Shown here piece after piece: positions 1 to 12,539 of a stretch of DNA of 64,000 bases. The translations under genes and the position numbers were made by a program. Source of the DNA: Lingula anatina (lineage: Eukaryota; Brachiopoda; Lingulata; Lingulida; Lingulidae). The notes beneath the pieces were generated by a model. That model did no database searches and was not told where the DNA came from. It worked only from the letters and a program-made list of their open reading frames with translations. The stretch lies in assembly GCF_001039355.2 (NCBI RefSeq), contig NW_019776181.1, forward strand, positions 17,257 through 81,256, in the 5' to 3' direction. How positions within the stretch are numbered: the first letter of the stretch is position 1; every line of letters begins with the position of its first letter.

Positions 1-3000
1 GTTATGGTGAAATGGGTATGGAACCCGGTTCCACTAAAGCAAGTGATCACCTCATGTTTAGTCAACATAGTTACTCTTCAGTTTAACTTCCAAAAATATT
101 TATAAGAAACAAGGGTGGTTTTTAAATCACCTTTCTCTCTCACATGTGGCATATAATATTCAATTATCCATGCTGTGTTACATGTCAGAGCAGATTTTCA
201 CCCTTGTAATTATTTCCTAAAAAGACCATAATTGCACAAACCCCACACAGACAGGTGTGATTCTAGTTTAGAGAAGGGATCAAATGCGAGAGTGCAAGAG
301 CAAGCAAGGAAAATGGAAAAGGATTTCAAAATCATGTTCTGAATGCTGCTTTTACCATTACTTGTTATATTTTTTAAACAAATGGAAAAAGCATTCTGTT
401 TTTTTTTCTTCTTCTTCTTCTTTGCCATTCCTTAACACCTTTTTTACATGCCAGGAAAACAAACAGAAGCCTCAGTTTTAATATCAAATCTGATAAATAA
501 AGACCTTGTGCTGATCTTAAGCAACAACATTTCACCTCACACATAATCCATTTTTACTGAGAATCAGAAATCTTATTACAGGGACTAATAAACTGATATC
601 ATGAATGTTTGTTTCCACAATATTCATATCAAGAAAATGATATCATCTCAAAGTTACATAAAAGCAATACTTTTGTTCATTTACCCATTATCCATCCTCA
701 ACCACACAGGTTGGGGGCAGGATTTCATTTTAGGCCCTGGACATTGATTTTTTATCTCTATTGATTTACAATAATAAAATGAGACCAACTGTATGAAAAA
801 TAATTATACACCATCCCCCCCCCCCCCAAACAAAAAATGCCTGATTTAAGGATATACTTTTTGATATCAAATAATCCACATATTGAATAATATTTCCATC
901 TTTATAAATGAAACAAAATCTGTATCTTATTTAAGTTTAAAAATTTATAGATCAGTTAATTTATTATGCTATATAAAATCTCTCTGTACACCTGTTACAG
1001 CCAGATAGCTTTACCTTTCCGTTCAAAGGTATAATTCTAGGTCACAATAAGATTGCCAATATATGTATTCTTTTTCGAGTTCAAAATTATCTACGGGTGT
1101 TTCTTTGCCAGTTTTGGAGATTTGAAGGGATGGAAAATTTGCAAAGTACAGTGTCATGGTGGAAAGTTGGACAAAGGTCAAATTCAATATCACAATAAGA
1201 TTGCCAATATATGACTTTTATTCTAATTCAATCGTCACTTTGAGCATATCTCTGCTAGTTTTGGACGATTTCACATTTTGTAAGATTTTCATCTTTGAGC
1301 ATAACTTTTTGAAACATTGCAACAATTACACCATATGGAAAAAAAACATTTTAAATGTTGCAGTTGACAAGCTCTACAAATTGCAATAAGCAAGAGGTAT
1401 CTAGCTTTAACAGATTCAGAAGTTCCACAATTACAAAAAAAGTTATCAGTTTTGGCAACAAATGGCTGCTCTGCCCATGCAAATGTACTGTTGGCCCCAA
1501 ATTCAAGTTGATGAAAGAAGACCCAAAGTGTATCTTCTCACCATAATTTCAAAGCAAATGGGAACAAACAGATATTTTTTCACAAAAAAAAAGCCCCTTT
1601 GACCTTGAGATATAGGTCAAAGGTCAAATCTAAAGTCAAGTCTGAGATCTCCACATGACTTTAGGTCAGATTTCTATAATAAGTTTTGCAATAATTCATT
1701 TGGTTTGGGAGACATATATGCACGTAATTTATGGAGAAAATGGTTTGATCAAGCTGATTTTTTAAATTTGACCTGTATTTCAGTAATACCAATCACTCTT
1801 TTAAGTTTGAAGACAAAAGGCTTATCGGTTTTCCTAGAAATGTGTTATCTGTATTGCATATATTCAGCAACCCAGTAATTTCAATACGACCGCAACTGCA
1901 TTTTGGAATTATTCACTTTTTTGCTGCAAATTAACTTGTAACATTTGGATAGTCTTTTTTTATAATCTACATTTATCAGGAAAAAAAAAACAAACTTGCC
2001 AACAGATGGTGACAGTATTAAGCACTTCAAGGAGCAGTGTATGATCTTGTTTTTCTATAAAAACCATGGACACATCACATTTATTAATAATAATGACATT
2101 TACCCCCCCCCCCTTTTTTTTGGAATGGAAATGGGGGAGGAGGCACCTCCACTTTACTTGCTGAAATATCCATTTTATTGCCTACAACAGAATTAGGTTA
2201 GGCAGAAGAAATCAAGCTGAAATTAACAGGCCAGTGACATTTTAAAATATATAATTCTACAGCATGTCTACATACAGCTTAAAATGGATATCCATTTTAC
2301 ATGGATATTGATATATCAATTTTGAATGTCAGGAAAAGCTCACTTAACTACCACAAATACTAGTAACTGATTAGCTTATAATTTTAATGTCAATATGTGT
2401 GAGGATGGTACAGAAAGCTAACTAATGAGAAATATTTTTAACACCACATATTATTCAGTAGCACCATGATTTTCTGAGTTGTGAAAACTCTCTTTTCTCT
2501 CTTTTTTTCTCTTTCTTTCTCTTTTTTAGTAAATTGCTGAAATATTTCTTAAGCGAGCCACATGTTATTTTTTTACCCATTAGCTTACAAAAACTACGTA
2601 CAAGATGTCAAGTGAATTACTATAAAATATTCAACTCTAACAGCTGGCAAAGAACTGTTAATGTGATAGCAGGTTGTGGTTAAATTGTAGTTTTTTGGCA
2701 ATAATGAGGGGGACAAAAAGGCTTAATTTATAAATCACAATTATTCAATAAGGAAAATAAATCTTTTGCATTCTCACAAACAGCTGGATTTTTAAATTTA
2801 CAAAAGGCTTAAATTGTAAATTAATAATAACACTAGCCTACCAACATTAAATCATAACATTTTTAAAAACACAGCAATAGTTATTATAGCATAATTGTAA
2901 ATAAGAGGAACTCTCTGTTAGCCAAATATGTTTAGCTTAAACATATAACTTTGAAAAATCTCTAAATTCTGGGAGAAAAAAAGTAACCAACATAAAATTT

Positions 3001-3245
3001 CGATTGAAACAATGTTGGAGTTAAAAAAAAGGCTGGTGAATGAACTAAAAAGATCAAAAGAAAAACAGTATTTGATTTTTCAAAATCCTCTTTTATCATT
3101 TTAATTCTATGGAACAGCCACCATACAGGTGATGGAGTCAATACTACAAACATCACACCAATTTTGATTAGCTTGCATACTAGTACCCACACAGGGACTA
3201 AAACAAGCAACAGATAAAATGTCACAGAATGCACTGTGTACCTAC
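1..3245 (-). other. Intron or 3' region of the first minus-strand gene; no exon recognised
   Basis: This stretch lies downstream of the splice donor at 3241-3245 of the minus-strand gene, so it is read as intron. The DNA-binding or other downstream part of that gene would lie here or beyond the left edge, but I see no convincing exon on either strand. It is AT-rich, with C-runs near 818-827 and 2104-2113 and a CT-rich tract near 2490-2525. A 24-base sequence occurs twice (1042-1065 and 1190-1213) inside two diverged segments about 148 bases apart, which suggests an old repeat. Confidence 0.5.
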
Positions 3246-4872
3246 CTGGATTATCAGCATCCATGCTGTCAGACATGCTGAAACCAGAGGAGCTGTCCCC
3301 AAAGGCGTCCCCTGGCAGCTGAAGCTCCTGTGGGTTATAAGGCTCACTGACGTGGCCGTCTCCTTCAAATAGATCAAATGTTGGAGGCCCTCCATCCCCG
3401 AGGCTCATGTTACTGCTACTGTTCATATTGCTCAGCAAATTGTCACTGATGTTGTTGAGATTGTTGGCAACATCAAAATGGCTGTCTTGCAGCAGATCAC
3501 TGTCATTGTAGTTGATGGCACTGAGCATGGCGTCCCCAGCGTTACCTGACGACTGGAACCTCAGCCCCTGGGTGGTCATGCTGGTGGCCGAGGAGGCAGG
3601 GCTGGGCTGACCGGTGTCTGTAAATGTCACAGGCACGCCCACACTCAATGGGCCCATTCCCTTGTCATCAGTCATAGATGTTTGGATTCCCGTTACATTC
3701 AAACTATTCACTGGCAAATCAGGGCGGTGGTCAAACGGTGACCTTGGCTCTGTCCCACGCTGGTCATTGCAGTGGGCAAAGTTTGTAGCCATTAATTGTT
3801 TGTTGAAGGCAGCGATGTGTGTGTTCATAGGGTGAGGCGAGGAGTTGGGGTCATTCATTGACTGTGACACGGACAAAGGAGGAAAGGTAAATGCTTCGGC
3901 TTGCTTGACCATCACATGAGGCGACTTGTTGGGATCGTTCATCACCTGCCTCATGTTCATCTGATTGATCATGTGGGGGGATTTATTAGGGTCATTCATT
4001 TGTTGTCGTACAACTGGAAACTGGAAATGTGTCGTGTCCTTTGCCATGGTGTGATGTGGGGACATTGTAGGGTGGGGTGACATGTTGGGGTCATTCATGC
4101 CCTGTTGCTGGACAACAGGCATTCTGTTGATTGGAGTATGAGGTGTATGCGGTGTGTGGGGGGCTGAGGCATGACCCCCAGGTGTGTGAGGGGTATGAGG
4201 GGTGTGGGGACCGTGTGGAGAAGGGTTGGGATCGTTCATACATTGCTGCCCAATAGGAGCTTGGAACTGAAACTGGTTCCCATCTTGCAACATGTGGGGC
4301 GACATGTTTGGGTCGTTCATCTGCTGGCCGTAATTCTGCATGTTGTCGTTCTGAAAGTTATTTCCACGCATGTTGTACGGTGGATCTGGGTACTGGAACA
4401 CATTCTGAGACTGCGGATGTGGGGAACCACTGTGAGTATACACTGGTGATGGCGAGGCCTGGTGGTGGTAGTTCCTGGCATTCACATTATTCACATTGTT
4501 GTTCCCTATGTAGCCTTGATTGCTGTGCATTCTCCGCCTCCCCAGGGGCGGAGGCATTAGAATCCCATGATATCCCCCGCCTGCAGTCGCCTTGGACATG
4601 TGATTATTATTATCCATGGGATCTCGCGGGGAGTTAGGCACACTGTGACTCTGTTGTTGCTGGGACTGGTAGCTGGGCGTGAGGGGGGAGTTGGGAACTG
4701 GGCCTGGAGACTGATAATTTGGGGTCAGCGGAGAATGGGTCCCCACGGGGGAGTGTTGATATCCAGCCATGTTCATGTGGTCCCTAGGGGAGTTGGTCAT
4801 ATGCCCTGGGGATTGGTAGTTGGCTGACATTCTTAGAGGCTCACTCTATTTTGATTGCCATTTCAATAGGTT
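3246..4872 (-). CDS. 5' coding exon of a Pro/Gln/Asn/Ser-rich protein, transcription-coactivator-like (partial gene)
   Basis: The reading frame starts at ATG 4830-4828. An in-frame TAG lies just upstream within the same exon, after an acceptor at 4873-4875, which supports this start. The frame stays open to a strong donor (CAG|GTAGGT) at 3246/3245, giving 528 residues plus one base (phase 1). The open frame past that donor is intron. Residues 1-60 carry YQSPG and NSP(R/L) repeats; 209-217 and 225-233 are HTP repeats; six MNDPNxSPH motifs start near residues 171, 198, 245, 278, 297 and 325, most preceded by an F-x-F or PVV patch and QQ. Residues about 430-525 are acidic with spaced hydrophobics, like an activation domain. 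No catalytic or DNA-binding domain is visible. I do not recognise the family; a transcriptional coactivator role is inferred from composition only. The gene continues leftwards out of sight. Confidence 0.75.
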
Positions 4873-7682
4873 CTGTAAAAACAAAATAAATCTGTTAATT
4901 GATGAGCTGTAATAATAATCATCAAAACATTAACAATATAATTGAAGTTTTTTAGTCTTTGTCATCTTATTAAAAATTTATAGCAAATTTTCTTCTAAAA
5001 TTAACTGAGGTGAAAAAATTCCACTTTTCCTAAAGGCATTTTTCAGTGTATTTTAAATGTGGCTTTAAGGTCTGGTAAAAATATACAATAGGTCTGCAAT
5101 AAGCCATGTGTCTTGATATCAAATGACCTATTGAACAACACAGAACCCTACATTACATCACTGAGAAAAAATAGGATCCTTAAAAAGGGGAAAATCACAA
5201 CATTTCATGACAGAGACTTGCAGCAACTATCTAGGGGACAGGAGCAAATATAATATCAATATTTGGCTTCTAAAAAACATAATTAAAGTGACTCATTGTT
5301 GAATTTTTATTGCTTTTGTTTTTAATTTTATCATGTGATACCAATCCAAGTGTAGAAAAGTAAAATGTATGCCTGTGTTTTAAAGGGTGGGGATGAAACT
5401 CGATATAGCAACAGTCTGTTACTGTAGTATTAGAAATGCTCCTAATGCTTGGAAAATCTTCATTTGCTTTTTCCTAAGTCTAAGTGCCACTAACAGACCC
5501 TGTAAGATCACTTTCAATACAATAAAACAAATCTGTTGAAATCCCACGTGGGCATCTTTTATTGCTCTAACCCAAAACACCAAAAATCACTAGTTGCCCA
5601 TTAGGCAAGCCTCCAACAATGAAAGCAAAAGTCTAAACACATATCAAGAACTCTATTCTATCCCATTTCAAAGCAATTAACAGGTGAGGTTTTCTCCTAC
5701 AATAAGTTGTCATTAAATAACCATAAAGTGCATAAGTTACATTCAACCAAACAGGAAAACACTGAGGTTGGCTGGGCCATTAAAAAATTATTATTCCTGT
5801 GGGCAATAATGTGCTATTCACAGGTCTCCTTTAACACATAGCCCATTGACCCACTGTCAAACACCAAATTTAAGCACCAACTTCCAGCCAGACAGTCCAT
5901 CATTTCCCATAATCAGTCTCCTACAGATGTAGTTAAATAAACTTCCCTGCTGATACCCAACAGGAAAGTCAAGTCTATGAAAAAAAAAACAGTACGAATA
6001 ACGATTTTACAGGTATTTATCTAATGTGAAACAACGAACATAATGAACAGATTACCTAGAGTTGATACGATATCTAATGGGCTATTGCACTGGAAATATT
6101 ATCAGTTAGTGTTAACAACAGAGGATGCAATTAAAGTTGTCAAAACTTTGATGCTAATGTTATGAATGTGTCATCACTTTTTATAAAAGTTATGTGTATA
6201 TGGACTACAGGTTACTGTGAAATGTTTAAGTATCATTGAGCTGAATCTGGTTGTGAATATATTCCTTTTTTGTTGTTCAAATGTATCATTGAGTATGGAA
6301 ATAATTATCAATGGGACAAATGGGAACTGTTAATCTTCTGAAATATGGGCACCATCATTAGTAACTGAACAGAAGGAAAAAAACTGAAACGAAAGCTTCT
6401 GCAAACATAACATAAACTTCAGATCAAATATCTGCCAGCTTCTTCAACTTCAAACATCTTTACTAATATATCTAAGCTAAATGAAATCTGACCTTTACCA
6501 TTATGGCATATTTCAATTTTTGCCTATCGTCTAAGTAGAACTAGTAAGTGAGATTTGTCAGGCATAAGATCCGTCTCCAACAAAACAAACCACAATAATT
6601 AACTTAATGTACCTAATGGTTGGCATTCACATTTTTGTGTTTACTTTATTCAACATTTTGGTTAGATATTAACATGATGTACAAATAAGATATCTGTTGA
6701 AAAGAAACCAGGGGTGTCTCTGGGGTTTGCCCAGGATTTGGGGTACAGGGGGTTCAAAATGTGAATCTGTATCGATTTACAAGGAGTCCAACCCAAGCAA
6801 GCCCTGCCAACCAACCCAAAAATCATGTAAACCATCCAGGCATCTTTGGAAATATAGGCCTTCTTTTGAGGCTCATGGTGGACCAAATGACGGCTGGACA
6901 GCTCTCTGGGGAGAGCCTTGGTCTAACTACATTACTGTCACTTTCAAGTCAACTGCGGACCAGGGTCCTGTTTCTAAAGCTAAATTTTTTAAGCATGTGA
7001 AATCTACCCCAGAACTTTCTAGTGTCAAACACAGTCACATTAACCTATAGTTACGATGTTTGACATACAAATCAAGACTTTTTTGCCTTCAAAAATCAAT
7101 ATATACATATAATTTAAATACCTGCTCTGTTGTATATTACCTTATTTTGGCACCTTCGTGCAAATTCACAATACCTAGCAGAAGGCCTATGACACATGTA
7201 AGGATTTTAATCTTACATCAACTGCCTGTAACACCGTATAAGTACACATGCAAATATATTAATGTTGAATGAAGATAAACTTGTAAACGAAATCAATATA
7301 CTGTGATCACTAGTTGCACTGCCTGGAACTCCGCTACCCCACCCCACCCCAAAAAAAATCTGATTCCAAAAGCTTTTCCTTCTTAATATAGTAGATGTTA
7401 ATGTGACCTTATGAAATCACCCGACACTCATAAAACATATAAACTAGCTATCATTTACTTAGCAAAGTGAAAATTTTCACTTTTACTCTAGGCAGATTAA
7501 GCAGTAACCAAAGCATCCCTTGCATCATATGCCACGTGACTTTATGATTATGTTGTCATATCTGGAAAGGTCTATATAAATCTACAAAAATAGGGCACTG
7601 ATAGCAACTAGTATATTACAAAAATAGATGTCACAATACATGGCTACCAAGAAAATGGTATTGTTGAAGTGGTGAGCACATG

Positions 7683-7996
7683 CAGGCCTACCCAACTACC
7701 AGACTTGGCACCGAATGATCCCAAATTTACCAGTAGATTGGACCACACCATTTTCAAGGTGTGCGTCAGTACGCATTTCACAGTATCTTACCCCAGAACA
7801 AATTTTGAGATGAGATGCACTACTTTCCAACCCCACTGAGAATCATCACTATCACATTGTGTACTAGGCAAGAGTGGCGTCGAGTCTGATACTTAGAAGC
7901 GCGTACTGATACACACGTTGAAAACTGGTATTGTGGTACGATCTATCGTCGAATTCAGGATCAATCGGTGCCAAGTCTGGTAGTTGGGTAGGCCTG
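7683..7996. mobile_element. MITE-like element with 39-bp terminal inverted repeats
   Basis: The ends 7683-7721 and 7958-7996 are reverse complements over 39 bases with one mismatch; they start CAGGCC and finish GGCCTG. The element is directly flanked by ACATG at 7678-7682 and 7997-8001, which looks like a 5-bp target-site duplication. At 314 bp with no coding frame it fits a non-autonomous DNA transposon. The superfamily is not determined. Confidence 0.85.
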
Positions 7997-8777
7997 ACAT
8001 GGCCTGAGTAAAGAGCATGTATCAGAACTAGCCAAAGTCACACAGGACCGTCTGAGCAGGCTTTAGTTTTCTGACCGTTCTCATGACTGTCCACAAGCAT
8101 CTGAAGTCCAGGCTAAGCAGACATTGTATTAATAATAGGGACTGTTCACTATGATTTTTTTTTACCTAGCTAATGTGCACCAATTCCAGAGGGACTCTTG
8201 CTGAATGCAATCAGATTTAGAGACTAACATGCCTCCTGGCATTGAGTAGTGAAGAAAAAAGCTTGTGATTATAGGAGTACATTGGAATTTTGTCTTTTCT
8301 CATTTTAAAGCCCCTTTTCTATTGACATATATCCTATCTACAATGTCTTTGAATATAGATCATGATTGATAAAATAAAGAAAAGAAAAAATTAATAAAAA
8401 TTAAAACATTATAAACATTTTACTATGACAATTTTTTAGAAATGTTCCTTTCACAAATGTACAATGAAATATTTCATGATACTAAAATGAAAAAAAAAAA
8501 AACTCTAATGATTTTTTTCTTACTAGTAAGGAAATATTAAAACCTCACAAATTCTCTAGTTTGTAACTATATATAACCCTATCCTTTCCTATTAAACACA
8601 AAATAGAACTTGACAATGAACCCTGAGAAACAGTAATCAAATAATCCATAATATGACATATATAATTAGATATATCATTTCATAAAGATAATGAGACAAA
8701 ATAATTTTGACCTTGTCAGTTTTACATGATCAGTGTTGTAATAAGGTGAACGCTGATATTGCAACAACAGGTAAAAC

Positions 8778-9005
8778 ATGTTTAATCCTTGTGAACATCT
8801 CTGTCATGAATGTCAAGTCATAAATATTATAGTAAACCACCTCTGCAAAAATACCCATGAGGACCTGTTAGACCATATCACTACCGACTTTTATCCTTCA
8901 GAATTGATATCTCTTACAACTGCTGTCGACAGAATAAGGTCAGCTTATTCAAAGAAAGCAACAAAGCTAAAATCAATCAGGTGCTCATCAAAAAACACCA
9001 GGTAA
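8778..9005 (+). other. Short 75-residue open frame, possible mobile-element remnant
   Basis: An ATG frame runs from 8778 to TAA at 9003-9005, and the stop overlaps a donor-like CAG|GTAAAA at 9001/9002. The peptide is Cys/His-containing at its start (NPCEHLCHEC) and then helical in composition. It vaguely recalls short proteins found near retroelements in invertebrate genomes, but I cannot assign it. It lies antisense within the probable first intron of the minus-strand gene. A chance frame is quite possible. Confidence 0.25.
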
Positions 9006-9311
9006 AAATGAATGGCTCCTCTCTCCTGAAATCGCCAAGATCTAAAAGATAAGGATCAATGTTATGATCTGCTAAACTGCAGAATATCAAAGAGAGAACA
9101 AAAATCCTGTGCTTTATTGAAATTAATCCACATCATTGTACATTCACATTTTACTCTGGAAGTATGCTATATAAATATACAAGAATTGTTGCTGATAAGT
9201 GGTAATTAAGGTCCAGATGTGAAGTAGGAAAGGTACAATTATCACCTTATACGTTTCTATTTTTACCACAAATGAATTTCAAATTATGAAACACAAAATT
9301 CCCTCTGTAGT

Positions 9312-9479
9312 CAGGGGCGGATTCAGAGATATTTTCTGACAGTCTTCCAAATTATCTTTGTTGATCCGTTCTTCATTTTTGACTGTCTTCCGACAGAAAA
9401 AATTGGATACCCGTCAATGTAAACTGGAAAATCTGACCGTCTTCCGGAAGACCCAGAAGACGCCCTAAATCTGCCCCTG
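9312..9479. mobile_element. Short MITE with hAT-like CAGGGGCGGATT termini
   Basis: The element begins CAGGGGCGGATT and ends with the near reverse complement AATCTGCCCCTG. This terminal sequence resembles hAT-type non-autonomous elements common in animal genomes. It is flanked by GTAGT at 9307-9311 and 9480-9484. A classic hAT insertion would leave 8 bp, so the 5-bp match is either a degraded duplication or a sign of another family. It is 168 bp with no coding capacity, and CTTCCG-type subrepeats occur inside. Confidence 0.75.
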
Positions 9480-12160
9480 GTAGTATCCTCTGTTCAACAT
9501 AACATGAGGTCAAAATACCAAAAACTTCTTTTACTCAACTCCAGCGTATCTGATGAATTAGAATTGTTTTGATAACTGCTCATTAAGAGAATAAATTGAC
9601 AATCACACATTTTCACACACACCCATACATATAATATCAATAATATTTTTTTCAGAAATTAGAAAAGCTAGGTAGGACATTAAAAACTACAATATGCCAC
9701 AGCATGTAATGAAATCTAATCACAGCACTACCTATGAAAACAGGAAAACAGAAAATTGCCCTTCCCCAGCAAAAGTCAGCAATGGGTTCTAACCAGCATT
9801 GTTGAAGTGGATTGTTCTCTGAATGCTGATCGCACAATTTTGAATTGAGATTCCAAGAATACTTGATTACTAAAAATACCTTTAGTGCTATAAACGTGGT
9901 AAGGTTGATAAAATTGGATTTTTTACACCTTACGATCAATATTCTCTTTTTAAATTATCTTTCCCTGTAAAATCACAACTATTATCAAAAAAGTTGCCTC
10001 AATTTTGAATATTTCTGGCCATTCTGTTCTTACTAAAGTTAATCCAGTAAAATCATACAAATTTGAAAAATGATATTTCATGGATGTGGTTTCTGGTGGA
10101 CAATAAAAATGGCGTGGATGCTTTGGCAATTTATTGATGTTTTCAGTACATTGCAGCTTCTTGTAGTCAACTCAACACTTGAACAGGTGAAATACAGACT
10201 ATATGCTTGTGTTATTTTTATTCGCGTAGAGAGCTTTTTATCTGGCAATTTGACTACACAAAATAAAGCCATGTTCATAGCAGTTTCATAAAAAAAACTA
10301 AAAAAATAAAAAAAACTTAGGGAAGAACACATTTGATTGCCCATTCTCTTCACAGCTAGAGTAATTTCTCCACATTCCTGCCCATTGCACTATGTGCTGA
10401 GTGCTTTTTTCCAAGATGTTACAGAGGGAATTCTCTGGTCAGGAAAGGACGGAAACCAAATGTTGACTTATCAAAAGGTTGTACGAACACCGTTTTTCCT
10501 TGAAAAAAAGGCCTAGAATAGTTGTTTGAAAATCTGATTCCCATACTCAATTGTTTATTTCTCTTACATAATATAATGTTTTGTATTTGATGCCATTTTA
10601 CCTGGTCTGGTTCCATGTCTTTAAGGTTCATACTGTATTGATAGATTTTATAGCATGGTGGCTGACGTAGCTATTTGAAAATGATACTCCTTTTTCATAA
10701 ATCATATGCTATGGTTTTATAATATACCTACAACATCAATATTGCCTATATATGCAATTAGACCTATTACAATTATTAGAATCCAAGACATTTTGACATG
10801 AGGATTACATACTTCAATATTCTTTGTTTTTACTTGGAAAACACCCACACATACACACACCTCATCCATCTGCAACATAACAAAGATTTTGACAAGCAGG
10901 ATTAAGAGACGGAAACAACAAAAAATACATATAACTTTATTATAATATAAATCACCATCTTTTACACAAAATATGTCTTTGGTGACTGCAAGAACAACAG
11001 CTTATATCTGTGACAACTATGTAAAATGACTAACTGTTGTTTATAATGAAAAATCTATTTGAACAATGTATTTAACTATAAAGACACTATGGAATTAGTT
11101 TTTGCATGATAATCATTAAGTGAAAAGCAAATCAGTTTTAAGTTAAACGTGAAGTGATTGTAGTTTCTCTATGAGGCATATTTAGCCTTATCTACTATTT
11201 TCAAATTAGGTCCACAAGTTTAATCACTCGATCAGCCAAAAAATAGCTGTAAAATGATTTCCAAATGTTTGATTGTAAACTTGGCCTACAATCTGCCATT
11301 CAAGTTTGTTAAGAGTCTACCAAATGATGTAATTGTATCTGACGCATTACTGCTACTCGCGCAACAGCATAATATTCAAATAAGCCTTGCCGGAAACAAC
11401 TGGGGATTATATAAAGCACAGAGAGAAAGCAGTCTTAAGTTATGCTATTTGAAACAATAAGATGGCATTTGGTCAGGTTGGGTGGCAAAGATTTGACTTC
11501 ATATGTAGCTTTAAGGTATATATGTACTTTTTGAAAAAATAAAAATAAAATCATTTAATTAAGTCAAAATATAGCTTTAATGTTTTTCTGTATATGTATG
11601 TGTATATAAACAACATATCTGTAGTACACCTGAGGCTTAAATTGAGGCAATCTGCAGAACAACATGGAGATGCCTTAAGATACCTTCAACCTTTATTCAT
11701 ATTGAAAATAAGAAGAATGGATTTGCCTTAACTCTCTGAGTAATATAATTAAGAGTAAATGAAACAATAAGACGTGAAATATTTACACATAACTAGATAT
11801 AACTAGGCGTGCGCTGAGGATAACAAATCAACAAGCAATCATTTCTGGACAAGGCAATGCAATGGCAAGGAAAAGGAAGCACTTAGTTTTGGGTTTATCA
11901 GGTGGAGTGTCCTTGAGCCACACATTAATAGTCATTATCAATATGAACTGCTTTTATATCGGAAGTTGCCAAAGAGCGGTAAAACCAGCAAAATGAAACC
12001 CAGCTGACTCGGGTAAATGTGACCTACATCCACTTCGGTGCAAGCGAGTGCTTGCAGGGTCCACGATTTCGGCGTTTCGATCTCTCTCTTGCAAAAGTGC
12101 AACTACAGTAAGTCTTTGATCACGACGATCTTCATGCATTGACATTTTGCATATGCTTAC

Positions 12161-12480
12161 CTGTGTTAAAAACTACTCGGTCTTCGGTGTAGCTTGCAAG
12201 CTTCAAAGTTGATGTAAACTCAAAATTACTGTGTAAACTTGCTCTACGTAAAATACTACAAGCCTGTGGACTCATTATTAACCATCCGCTTTTAAATCAA
12301 GTTCGACATAAACAATGTGTTTTTTTGAACAGTTAACCTTGTCAAGATAAAATCATTTACTCTTTGAATCTTTCCATATTTAATTTTTTGCAATTTGACG
12401 GGCAGTGTTAACTGGAAAATATTAATGTGGAATATATAATGACACAGGAATCGATGCTTCCGGTTGCGAACGAGCCGAAA
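12161..12480 (-). promoter_or_regulatory. Possible non-coding first exon of the minus-strand gene; divergent promoter side
   Basis: Reading the minus strand, a good donor (CACAG|GTAAGC) sits at 12161/12160, and the sequence above it runs into the atlastin promoter. The second exon of the minus-strand gene (acceptor 4873-4875) has a stop before its ATG, so a purely 5'UTR first exon is expected somewhere upstream. This is the best candidate. The transcription start is not visible; the upper boundary is a guess. Confidence 0.35.
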
Positions 12481-12518
12481 AATAGTTCGTGACATCATCC
12501 GTTTGGATTCTGGGAAGG

Positions 12519-12526
12519 TGACGTCA
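12519..12526 (+). promoter_or_regulatory. Full palindromic CRE (TGACGTCA) upstream of atlastin
   Basis: A perfect TGACGTCA lies 14 bases before the atlastin start codon. CREB/ATF-family factors bind this octamer in animal promoters. A TTCCGG motif (ETS-like) lies near 12459-12464. Together with the minus-strand donor at 12160 this suggests a short bidirectional promoter. Binding is inferred from sequence only. Confidence 0.5.
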
Positions 12527-12539
12527 CGTCTATTCCAAT

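Larger units (their letters stand above)
4873..12160 (-). other. Probable first intron of the minus-strand SP-repeat gene
   Basis: About 7.3 kb lies between the acceptor at 4873-4875 and a minus-strand donor (CACAG|GTAAGC) at 12161/12160. I see no conserved exon. It holds two MITE-like elements (7683-7996 and 9312-9479) and a short plus-strand frame (8778-9005) that may be a mobile-element remnant. The intron assignment is inference from the two splice signals and the in-frame stop upstream of the ATG at 4830. Confidence 0.45.

Noticed and set aside
2962-3245. Extension of the SP-repeat reading frame past 3246, giving a hydrophobic tail (YLLLVLVPVWVLVCKLIKIG)
   Set aside because: A consensus donor CAG|GTAGGT sits at the boundary, and composition changes abruptly from SP-rich to random; read as intron, not a membrane anchor.
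6697-7050. 117-codon plus-strand frame
   Set aside because: No ATG context or motif; overlapping frames of similar length on both strands show that this patch simply lacks stops. It may be part of an old repeat.
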